Shown here: in pieces, positions 1 to 7,499 of the stretch | Layout of the letters: each line of letters begins with the position of its first letter | Position numbering within the stretch: position 1 is the first letter of the stretch | NCBI GenBank assembly: GCA_964394085.1 | Contig: CAYMWF010000023.1 | Location: 1 to 64,000 of the forward strand | Length of the DNA: 64,000 bases | Direction of reading: 5' to 3' | DNA from: CAYMWF01 sp964394085 [NCBI: uncultured Gemmatimonadota bacterium] | GTDB lineage: Bacteria; GCA-2686955; CAYMWF01 | The notes under the pieces: model-generated | What the model saw: the letters and a program-made list of their open reading frames with translations, nothing else | What the model was told of the DNA's origin: nothing | The model's database searches: none | Made by a program: the position numbers and the translations under genes

Positions 1-10
1 CCCAGATAAT

Positions 11-1207
11 TCAGTTCTCCATCGATGGGGAGGAGTTGTTCCATCGTATCCCCCCGCCGTAGTCTGTAGCCGTATTCCCCGATATGGTGCAGTGCGTGAT
101 CACAGGGGAAGAGGAATCGTAGCAGTATATCCCGCCGCCGTAGATACCCGTATTCCTGGATATCGTGCAATTCGAAATCGAAGGAGAGGAGCCGTAGCGG
201 CATTCGATCCCTCCACCGCCCGAGTCAACCGAATTATCCGATATGGTGCAGTGCGTGATCACGGGGGAGGCGGAGAAACAGCAGATCCCGCCGCCGAGTG
301 AGCCAGCCGAATTTTCCGATATCGTGCAGTACGTAATCGAAAGAGAGGAGGATTCGCAGTATATTCCGCCGCTGTAGGTAGCCGTATTCCCCGATATCGT
401 GCAGTTCGAAATCGAAGGAGAGGCGCCGCGGGAGTCGACCCCACCGCCGGTCCAGCCGGCCGAATTCCTTGATATCGTGCAATTCGTGATTGTGGGAGAG
501 GAGTCGTAGCGGCAGTAGATCCCGCCGCCGAGCGAGCCGGCCGAATTATCCAATATCGTGCAGTTCGTCATCACGGGGGAGGAGGAGAAGCAGCAGATCC
601 CGCCGCCGCCGTAGTAGGAGTTGCAAGCCGTATCCGCTACTATTTTAGAATTCGTTTTCAAGGAAGCAGAGGAGTAACAGTATATCCCGCCGGCGGGATC
701 AGCCGTATTCCCCGTAATCATGCAGCCCGTGATCGAAGGGGAAGAGGAGGATTCGCAGTAGATCCCGCCGCCGTCCCAGTCAGCCGTATTCCGCGTAATC
801 ATGCAGCCCGCAATAACCGGGGAGGAGGAGAAAGAGCACCGAATCCCGCCGCCGTAGTCAGCATACCCGTTTGTAATGGTAAATCCTTCCAGCCACGCAA
901 GGGAATCCTCCCCGCTGTGGAAGTAGAAACCTCTTCCGTCGACATCGCAGTCGATGACCGTCACCTCAGGACCATTCTCCGACAGAACTGTGATCCCCCG
1001 CCCGCCGTAATCAATATTTTTGTTCCCCTCGCCTGTGTAGGTGCCATCCGCCACGAGCACCGTGTCGCCGTCTGCGGAGGTGTCGATCCCCGCCTGGATC
1101 GTCGGTTGTTCGGAGGGCACACGGATAGTTGCAGCGAACGCGTTTGTAAAAAAGAGAACCAAAGTTGAACTGACAATCCCGACAGTGAGAGTGGGTTTAC
1201 GAGTCAT
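11..1207 (-). CDS. Secreted Pmp-like right-handed beta-helix repeat protein, cut by an in-frame TGA
   Basis: The 398-residue frame starts with a signal peptide (hydrophobic stretch about residues 9-24, probable cleavage after AFA). A pectate-lyase-like opening follows (IRVPSEQPTIQAGID), then about nine repeats of 36-46 residues built on the pattern [IV]xxCTIxxNxAxxxGGGIxC. Such proteins are exported and fold as a parallel beta-helix on the cell surface; the substrate cannot be read from sequence. The frame ends MEN-TGA, and the next codons read I-I-W-G up to the window edge. Family members commonly have N-C-I-I-W-G-N here, so the TGA sits exactly where a conserved Cys (TGC) would be. No C-terminal sorting domain is reached. 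The gene is therefore either a nonsense mutant, a sequencing error, or truly ends here. Confidence 0.8.
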   Translation of the reverse strand: MTRKPTLTVGIVSSTLVLFFTNAFAATIRVPSEQPTIQAGIDTSADGDTVLVADGTYTGEGNKNIDYGGRGITVLSENGPEVTVIDCDVDGRGFYFHSGEDSLAWLEGFTITNGYADYGGGIRCSFSSSPVIAGCMITRNTADWDGGGIYCESSSSPSITGCMITGNTADPAGGIYCYSSASLKTNSKIVADTACNSYYGGGGICCFSSSPVMTNCTILDNSAGSLGGGIYCRYDSSPTITNCTISRNSAGWTGGGVDSRGASPSISNCTISGNTATYSGGIYCESSSLSITYCTISENSAGSLGGGICCFSASPVITHCTISDNSVDSGGGGIECRYGSSPSISNCTISRNTGIYGGGIYCYDSSSPVITHCTISGNTATDYGGGIRWNNSSPSMEN

Positions 1208-1440
1208 CGCGGAACTCCTTAGCCGATGAAACCGGTTCCTTCCGAAGTATAGCTGTGAATCAGCGATTCGACAACCCGGACTAAAATCTCGAAACCCTGT
1301 GAGGAGCCGGTATCCACGGGATCAATCATCCGCGCGTACCGGGGGCTGATTGCGGCGGCGGAAACAGGCCGCAGTATCGGCGAGACGGTCGACGCAGCCC
1401 TCTACGACTACTATGGCGAATAACCGCAGAGCAGGTGTTT

Positions 1441-2598
1441 TCATACCGGCTGTCCGAGGTTTCCGAACCGTGGATAAAGATCCGATATTGCCAGGGCCGA
1501 TATTTTTTCGGTCAGCGGGAAGGAGTCGGGGCCGGGATATACTACGTGAAGAGCGTCGAGGTCGAGGTCGGACAGGGCGATTCTCATCGATTTGGTCGTT
1601 CGGGGTGCGTCCGTGTATTTGACTTCGAATCCTATGCGCAAGCCGCCTTTCAGAAGGAGCAGATCGACCTCGGCTCCGCTGTGTGTCGCCCAGAAGTAGA
1701 TGTCCCTGCTTTCCGACGCCGCGATGATCTGTTCGACGGCGAAGCCTTCCCATGAAGAACCCAGCTTCGGGTGCCCGAGAATCTCGTAATGGGTGACCAG
1801 TCCGAGCAGAGAGTGAAGGATACCGCTGTCGCGTATGTAGATTTTCGGTGATTTGACCTGGCGTTTCTTGAGGTTCTCGTGCCACGGCTGCAGCTGTCTC
1901 ACCATGTAAGAACCGGAGAGGATGTCGAGATATCGCCGGGCGGTGGCTTCCGCGCACCCCAGCGACCTGGCGAATTCCGCAGCGTTCCAGACCTGGCCGT
2001 GGTAATGAGCCGTCATGGTCCAGAATCTCCTGAGCGTTTCGGGGGGTATCGATATGCCGAGTGCAGGGATATCGCGTTCCAGAAAGGTGCGAACAAAATT
2101 CTTGCGCCAATCCCCGCTCGTTTTGTCGCTCTCCGCGAGAAAAGAACGTGGAAATCCGCCCCGGATCCACAACGGCAGAAATCCCGATTCACCTGCTTCG
2201 CCGAGATGAAAGCCCGAAAGATCCACGAAGCCTATCCTTCCCGCGAGGGATTCGGATACTCCTTTTACGAGATAAGGAGAAGCACTCCCGAGAACCAGGA
2301 ACTTCGACTTGCAGCCGGGCCTGTCCACCAGCACCCTCAGTATCTCGAAAAGCTCTGGTTTTCTCTGGATCTCGTCGATGACGACAAGGCCTTCCAGGTT
2401 CTCAAGAGCAAGTTTCGGTGCAGACAGGCGCGAGAGATCAGCGGGATCCTCGAGATCGAAAAATACACCCGGTTCATAAGCGGCCACAGCACGTGCGAGC
2501 GTCGTTTTCCCACATTGACGCGGTCCCAGCAGAGCCGTAACGGGGTTTACCCTCAGGGAATTATTAAGGAGCTCCTCGAATCGGTTTCTGGGCAGCAT
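1441..2598 (-). CDS. ATP-binding protein, AAA_14 ATPase with DUF4143 domain
   Basis: This is a cytoplasmic ATPase of the AAA_14-DUF4143 family, whose role in the cell is not well defined. The Walker A motif GPRQCGKTT lies at residues 25-33 and the Walker B LVVIDEIQ at 71-78. The C-terminal half carries the DUF4143 winged-helix and nuclease-like fold, with SSWEGFAVEQII and the EVDLLL...GFEVK pattern typical of the family. The length (385 aa) is normal. The frame is open 22 codons further upstream, but the ATG at 2598 has GGAG eight bases before it, so I start there. It stands alone, with non-coding DNA downstream and the aspartase/fumarase operon upstream ending 160 bases away. Family assignment is secure; function is not. 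Confidence 0.9.
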   Translation of the reverse strand: MLPRNRFEELLNNSLRVNPVTALLGPRQCGKTTLARAVAAYEPGVFFDLEDPADLSRLSAPKLALENLEGLVVIDEIQRKPELFEILRVLVDRPGCKSKFLVLGSASPYLVKGVSESLAGRIGFVDLSGFHLGEAGESGFLPLWIRGGFPRSFLAESDKTSGDWRKNFVRTFLERDIPALGISIPPETLRRFWTMTAHYHGQVWNAAEFARSLGCAEATARRYLDILSGSYMVRQLQPWHENLKKRQVKSPKIYIRDSGILHSLLGLVTHYEILGHPKLGSSWEGFAVEQIIAASESRDIYFWATHSGAEVDLLLLKGGLRIGFEVKYTDAPRTTKSMRIALSDLDLDALHVVYPGPDSFPLTEKISALAISDLYPRFGNLGQPV

Positions 2599-2758
2599 TA
2601 TAATTTCTCCGGTTTTGGCAGACCTGGGGGAACGGTAAAAGGTCCATTGATCCAATGTTAACATTGAAAATCAGGAAGTCAACTACCGATTTTCAAGGAA
2701 ATAATGGGAGCATATACTTTGAGGTAGAGGATCGGAGAATATTCCGGCTCTATTTCGA

Positions 2759-4171
2759 TCAGCGTTTCTTCGGAAGGTCGGGGTCGGGGCGGGTCATCCG
2801 GGCGGGATCGAGGATCTTTTCGAGCTCCTTTTCGGAGAGGAGGTTCGATTCGCGGACGGTTTCGAGAATCGATTTTCCCCCGGCGGCGGCGCGGCGGACC
2901 ACCTCGGCGGCGGCATGGTAGCCGATAAAGGGCGCGAGGGCCGTGGCCAGGCCGGAGGAGCGGGTCGCGAAATCGCGGCACCGGGCGGCGTCGACAGTTA
3001 TGCCGTCGACGCATCCCTCGGCGAGGCGGCGGCATGCGGAGCCGAGAATTTCTATCGACTCCAGGATGTTTTCGGCCATGACCGGCATCATCACGTTCAG
3101 CTCGAGCTGCCCGGCGGCTGCGGCCTGGGAGACGATGAGGTCGTTGCCGATCACCTGGAAGCAGACCATGTTGACCATCTCGGGGATGGAGGGGTTGACC
3201 TTGCCGGGCATTATGGAGCTGCCTGCCTGGACCGCGGGTAGCCTGATCTCGGCGAGACCCGTGGCCGGCCCGGAGGAGAGGAGCCTGAGGTCGTTCGCGA
3301 TCCTGCCCAGCTCCACGGCGAAATCCCTGAGAGCGGACGAGACGCGGGCGGCGGGGGCCTGGGACTGCATCGCCTTCACCAGATCGGGGGCTTTACGGAG
3401 CGGGAGCCCGGTTCGGGCAGCGAGCTCTTCGACCACGCGGCCGGCGTAGGCTGGGTGGGTGTTCATGCCGGTGCCGGCGGCCGAGCCGCCGATGCCGAGT
3501 TCCAGCAGGTCTTCTGCCGCGCGGTGTATATTATACGATGCGGAACGGATCGCCGCCGCATAGGCGTTGAACTCGCCTCCCAGGGTCACCGGCACGGCGT
3601 CCTGCAGGTGGGTGCGGCCGCTCTTGAGAACGTCCGCCAGTCCAGCGCCGAGTTTTTCGAGAGATTCCCGGAGCCTGTGCGTCTCGGGATAAAGGGCGGC
3701 CAGCCCCGCCAGGGCGGCCAGGTGCATCGCCGTGGGGTAGGTGTCGTTGGTCGACTGGCCCATGTTGACGTGATCGTTCGGGTGCAGGAAGGCGTAGTCG
3801 CCTTTCTCTCTGCCGAGGAGCTCGAGGGCCCGGTTGCAGAGCACCTCGTTGACGTTCATGTTGGTGCTCGTCCCGGCGCCGGCCTGGAAGATATCAACGG
3901 GAAACTGGTCTGAGAGCTTCCCGGCAAGCACTTCTCCGGCGGCTTTCACCACGGCATCCGATTTTGCGCGCGGGAGCCGTCCTCCTTCCGCGTTCGCCAC
4001 GGCGGCGGCTGTCTTGATATGACAATAGGAGCGGATTATCGCCCGGTGGACCTTCCGCCCGCTTATCGGAAAATTGCGCATGGCGCGGGCCGTGTTGATG
4101 CCCCAGTACGCCTCCGCGGGAACCTCGATCGAGCCTAAGGAGTCTTTCTCTACCCGGTGATCCAAAATCAA
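2759..4171 (-). CDS. Aspartate ammonia-lyase / class II fumarase family enzyme
   Basis: The enzyme belongs to the aspartase/fumarase superfamily, which adds or removes a group across fumarate. The superfamily signature GSSIMPGKVNP is at residues 317-327 with catalytic Ser318, and HPNDHVNMGQSTNDTYPT is at 130-147. Several blocks read more like aspartase than FumC: SGPATGLAEIRLPAVQ (300-315) and PEMVNMVCFQVIGND (330-344). GRTHLQDAVPVTLG is shared by both. By family knowledge it makes either malate or aspartate from fumarate. The context (2-oxoglutarate oxidoreductase plus succinate dehydrogenase/fumarate reductase) suits a TCA fumarase role equally well. The start is TTG at 4171, overlapping the sdhB stop as TTGA and preceded by a strong GGGGGAGGG, so it is translationally coupled. 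It is the last gene of the operon. Confidence 0.9.
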   Translation of the reverse strand: MILDHRVEKDSLGSIEVPAEAYWGINTARAMRNFPISGRKVHRAIIRSYCHIKTAAAVANAEGGRLPRAKSDAVVKAAGEVLAGKLSDQFPVDIFQAGAGTSTNMNVNEVLCNRALELLGREKGDYAFLHPNDHVNMGQSTNDTYPTAMHLAALAGLAALYPETHRLRESLEKLGAGLADVLKSGRTHLQDAVPVTLGGEFNAYAAAIRSASYNIHRAAEDLLELGIGGSAAGTGMNTHPAYAGRVVEELAARTGLPLRKAPDLVKAMQSQAPAARVSSALRDFAVELGRIANDLRLLSSGPATGLAEIRLPAVQAGSSIMPGKVNPSIPEMVNMVCFQVIGNDLIVSQAAAAGQLELNVMMPVMAENILESIEILGSACRRLAEGCVDGITVDAARCRDFATRSSGLATALAPFIGYHAAAEVVRRAAAGGKSILETVRESNLLSEKELEKILDPARMTRPDPDLPKKR

Positions 4172-4893
4172 CCCTCCCCCTTGCCCCCTTCAGCTTCCAG
4201 TTCTTTTCTGAGAAAATTGATCGCCCTCAGGGGCCGCACGTCTTTCGGACAGACCTTGACGCACACGGCATGGTTGTCGCAGGCGCCGACACCGGCTTCC
4301 GACCCGGCCGTCCGCAGGCGCTCTTCGCGCAGACGGTCGCGGAAATCGAAGAGAAACCTGTAGAGCTGGACGGACGCCTGCGGTCCGATAAACCCGGCAT
4401 CCTCGAGCCGCTTCGGGCAGTCGGAGAAGCATGACGCGCACTTGATGCAGTCGACGCAGCGGGAGAGCTGATCGAGGCTCTGCCGGTCCAGCTTTTCTTC
4501 CCATACGATCCCGTCGTCGGTTTCGCCGGCTTCCCGTTCAAGGAAGGGGAACACTCTTTCATATTCCCGCCAGAACGGCGCATGATCTACAACGAGGTCT
4601 TTGAGGACGGGCATGCCGGCGAGGGGATCCACGGTAACGAGGCCGTCTCCGGCAAGGGGAAGCGCCTGGCTTTTGCAGGCCAGGGCGGCCATGCCGTTGA
4701 TCCTGACGGCGCAGGTGCCGCAGATCGCGCCGCGGCAGCAGTACCTGTAGGCGAAGGCGGGGTCGTGGTTCATCTGGATCGAGTGGAACACGTCGAGCAG
4801 GGTATCGCCGGGGGCGATCTCCACGTCGAATTCTTCGCGGCGGCCCCGGTCTTCTTCCGGGCGTTTGCGGAAGATGTCGAAACGGGTTTTCAT
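4168..4893 (-). CDS. sdhB: Succinate dehydrogenase/fumarate reductase iron-sulfur subunit
   Basis: SdhB/FrdB carries electrons between the flavin of SdhA and the quinone site through three clusters. The [2Fe-2S] ligands are C53, C58, C61 and C73, in YRYCCRGAICGTC as in E. coli FrdB. The 4Fe/3Fe region has C149, C152, C155 and C159-Pro, with an extra C146, followed by C205, C211 and C215-Pro. The length (241 aa) is normal. It lies 37 bases after sdhA and overlaps the next gene by four bases. No cytochrome b or hydrophobic anchor gene (sdhC/D, frdC/D) is found on either side. The membrane partner must be encoded elsewhere, or the enzyme works as a soluble complex. Confidence 0.95.
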   Translation of the reverse strand: MKTRFDIFRKRPEEDRGRREEFDVEIAPGDTLLDVFHSIQMNHDPAFAYRYCCRGAICGTCAVRINGMAALACKSQALPLAGDGLVTVDPLAGMPVLKDLVVDHAPFWREYERVFPFLEREAGETDDGIVWEEKLDRQSLDQLSRCVDCIKCASCFSDCPKRLEDAGFIGPQASVQLYRFLFDFRDRLREERLRTAGSEAGVGACDNHAVCVKVCPKDVRPLRAINFLRKELEAEGGKGEG

Positions 4894-4930
4894 CTGTTCC
4901 TCCGGTGGGGAGAGCGGGTCCGGTTTCCGC

Positions 4931-6631
4931 TCAATACTTGATCTCGTCCAGGGGTTCGGTGTCGATTATCGTGACCGCTCTGTCGGCAAGCGCGGGAGCG
5001 CCGGATTCGTCGAGTGTCACCAGGCTGTGCTTCAGGAATTCCTGGTTGTTCATCGACGGGAAATCGCCCCTGTAATGGCTGCCGCGCGATTCCCTGCGCC
5101 AGGCCGATGCGACCGCGCAGGCTCTCGCCGTATCGAGCATGAAGCCGAGCTCGATGACGCGCGTCAATTCCAGGTTGTACACGGCGGAAGCGTCGCGCAC
5201 CCTGACCTGACGGTAACGGCCGGCGAGCTCCTCGAGCCTGGTTACACCCTTCTCCATTAGCTCCCTGTCCCGGAAGAGGCCGAAGCTTTCCACCATGACG
5301 TTCTCCATGTCGCGGCGGAGCGCCGCCGGGTCCTCGGGACTCTCTCCGAAGAGCCTGCCGAAGGCGCCGTTCGCCCGCGAAACGAGGCTCCGTTCGTTCT
5401 TTCGCATCCCCCTCCCCCGGCGATCCAGGCATTCGATGATCGATCTGCCCGACCTGGCGCCGAAAACGAAGGCTTCGAGCAGGGAGTTGCCGCCGAGCCG
5501 GTTGGCGCCGTGCACCGATACGCAGCTCGCCTCTCCCGCGGCGAAGAGGCCGTCGAGCCTCGTGGCGCAGTCGCAGTCCACGTCCACGCCGCCCATGGTG
5601 TAGTGGACGGTGGGCCGGATCGGGACGGGCTCTTCGACGGGATCGACGCCGGCGAAGTTGATCGCGATTTCCCGTATCTGCGGAAGTTTCTCCCGGATTT
5701 TGTCGGCGCCGAGATGCCTCAGATCGAGCCGGACGCATCCGTCCTCGAAGCCCCTTCCCTCGTTGATCTCCCGCTGGATCGAGCGCGCCACAAGGTCCCG
5801 CGGCGCAAGCTCCATGAAATCGGGAGCGTACCGCGACATGAACCGTTCGTTTTCGGCGTTCACCAGGTAACCGCCTTCTCCCCTCGCTCCCTCGGTGATC
5901 AGGATGCCGTTCAGGAGGCCCGTCGGATGGATCTGGAAGAACTCCATGTCTTTGAGCGGCACGCCGGCCCTGAGGCACAGCGACATGCCGTCCCCCGTGT
6001 TGATGAGGGCGTTGGACGACTGGCCGAAGACCCGCCCCGCCCCGCCGGTGGCGACCAGGCCCGCGCCGGCAGAGAAGTAGCGGAGCCCGCCCGACCTGTT
6101 GTCGAGGGCGAGGAACCCCTGAAAGGTTCCGCCGTCCGCGATAATCGAGAAGACCAGCGTCTCGTCGAAGACGGCGACACGCCGCCGCACCGACTGCTCG
6201 AACAGGGTGTTGAGGATGGCATGGCCCGTCTTGTCCGCCACGTAGCAGGTCCGGTTCCGCCTCTGGCCGCCGAAGGGCCTCTGGGCGAAGGTTCCGTCGG
6301 GGTTTCGATTGAAAATGACGCCCCACCTGCCGGTTTCGTGGATGGCGGAGGGCGCTTCCTCGGCGAGTATCCTGACCGCGTCCTGATCGCCGAGGAACCA
6401 GCCTCCCTTGAGGGTGTCGTAGTAGTGGTCTTCCCACCTGTCGTCCGCCGCCACCGCGGCGTTGATTCCCCCCTGGGCGGCGCCGGAGTGGGACCGGACG
6501 GGATGGACCTTGCTGATCACGGCCACCTTGAGATCCGGGCGCTGCTCGGCGATGAGCAGCGCGGCCGAGAGACCGGCGATGCCGGCGCCGACTACGGCGA
6601 CATCGAATTCGTAAAAAACGGGATCGTTCAC
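4931..6631 (-). CDS. sdhA: Succinate dehydrogenase/fumarate reductase flavoprotein subunit
   Basis: This is the catalytic subunit that interconverts succinate and fumarate. It opens with the FAD-binding motif VVGAGIAGLSAA (13-24). H48 in RSHSGAAQGG is the covalent flavin attachment site. Substrate and proton-relay residues are present: HPTGL with H235, GARGEGG with R250, R278 in APRDL, H343 in TVHYTMGG and R378 in GANRLGGNS. The length is 566 aa. The frame is open much further upstream into korB. However, a GTG at 6631 sits six bases after AGGAGG and just past the korB stop at 6642, so GTG is the likely start. The covalent-His pattern is shared by SdhA and FrdA, so direction of catalysis cannot be decided from sequence. 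Confidence 0.96.
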   Translation of the reverse strand: MNDPVFYEFDVAVVGAGIAGLSAALLIAEQRPDLKVAVISKVHPVRSHSGAAQGGINAAVAADDRWEDHYYDTLKGGWFLGDQDAVRILAEEAPSAIHETGRWGVIFNRNPDGTFAQRPFGGQRRNRTCYVADKTGHAILNTLFEQSVRRRVAVFDETLVFSIIADGGTFQGFLALDNRSGGLRYFSAGAGLVATGGAGRVFGQSSNALINTGDGMSLCLRAGVPLKDMEFFQIHPTGLLNGILITEGARGEGGYLVNAENERFMSRYAPDFMELAPRDLVARSIQREINEGRGFEDGCVRLDLRHLGADKIREKLPQIREIAINFAGVDPVEEPVPIRPTVHYTMGGVDVDCDCATRLDGLFAAGEASCVSVHGANRLGGNSLLEAFVFGARSGRSIIECLDRRGRGMRKNERSLVSRANGAFGRLFGESPEDPAALRRDMENVMVESFGLFRDRELMEKGVTRLEELAGRYRQVRVRDASAVYNLELTRVIELGFMLDTARACAVASAWRRESRGSHYRGDFPSMNNQEFLKHSLVTLDESGAPALADRAVTIIDTEPLDEIKY

Positions 6632-6641
6632 GAACTGCCTC

Positions 6642-7499
6642 CTACCTGTATTTATCGAAGAGGGGACGGACTCTTTCAGGGGTGAAGCCGGCGGTGCGGG
6701 CGGCGATCGATCCGTCCGCCAGGGCGGCCCGGTCTTCACCGAATACGGGCTTCTCCGCCCGGTAATAAATCCCGGTTCGGATCGTTTCACCGTCCGGGAC
6801 CGCCAGGGCGAGAGCCTTCCGGAAATCGGTGCGATCGTGTTCCGGTTCCACCGGTTCCACCCGGTCGTTGTACCATGAAAACGTGTTCACCTTGTTGAAA
6901 GAGACGCAGGGAAACAGGATATCGATCAGGGAAAATCCTCTGTGCCGTATTCCCTCCTTTATCAGGCCGGTCAGTTCGTCCGTCCGCCCGGAGAATCCCC
7001 GGGCCACGAAGGTCGCTCCCGAGGCGAGGGCGAAGAGGGGCGGCGAGAGCGGGGCGGAGCCGGTTCCCTCCGGGTGGACCCTGGTGACGAAGCCGGCGCC
7101 GGAGGTGGGGGAAGCCTGCCCCTTGGTCAGGCCGAAGACGCGGTTGTCGCCGGCCAGCACCGTGACGTCGACATTGCGGCGGGCATTGTGGACCAGGTGG
7201 TTTCCGCCCTCCGAATAGAGGCATCCGTCGCCCGAAACCGCGATGATCTTCGTTTCGTGGCCGGCCAGCTTCATGCCCAGGGCGAGCGGCAGCGCTCGGC
7301 CGTGCAGGCCGGTGAACATGTTGCACTTCAGCGAGAACGCCAGCTTGGCGGTCTGCCCGATCCCGCCGACGACCACGATTCCGCGCGGATCCTCGCCGAG
7401 CCCCGCGAGCGCCTGCTTGACGCATTCGAGTATGCTGAAATTGCCGCAGCCCGGGCACCATTCGGGTTCGTGGTGATCGAAGATTCCAGGTCCGTTCAT
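6642..7499 (-). CDS. korB: 2-oxoacid:ferredoxin oxidoreductase beta subunit (KorB-type)
   Basis: This is the thiamine diphosphate-binding subunit of a two-subunit 2-oxoacid:ferredoxin oxidoreductase. The partner's domain order points to 2-oxoglutarate as substrate, giving succinyl-CoA, CO2 and reduced ferredoxin. WCPGCGN (14-20) contributes the start of the cluster-binding cysteines, with C60 further on. The ThDP/Mg motif is GDG (90-92), followed by DNRVFGLTKGQASPT. The length of 285 aa is typical of KorB. It overlaps korA by four bases (ATGA), so the two are coupled. No separate gamma or ferredoxin-like delta subunit is encoded next to it. A pyruvate-specific enzyme would usually have more subunits or a single large chain, but the substrate stays an inference. 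Confidence 0.92.
   Translation of the reverse strand: MNGPGIFDHHEPEWCPGCGNFSILECVKQALAGLGEDPRGIVVVGGIGQTAKLAFSLKCNMFTGLHGRALPLALGMKLAGHETKIIAVSGDGCLYSEGGNHLVHNARRNVDVTVLAGDNRVFGLTKGQASPTSGAGFVTRVHPEGTGSAPLSPPLFALASGATFVARGFSGRTDELTGLIKEGIRHRGFSLIDILFPCVSFNKVNTFSWYNDRVEPVEPEHDRTDFRKALALAVPDGETIRTGIYYRAEKPVFGEDRAALADGSIAARTAGFTPERVRPLFDKYR

Noticed and set aside
1322-1423. A coding-like plus-strand stretch ending LYDYYGE-stop between the first two genes
   Set aside because: It has no start codon and an upstream stop, is only about 34 codons long and has no recognisable family. It may be a remnant but cannot be supported.
4890-6437. A 515-codon minus-strand frame inside sdhA
   Set aside because: It is another phase of the sdhA gene, Arg/Pro-rich, with no motifs. 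High GC keeps shadow frames open here.
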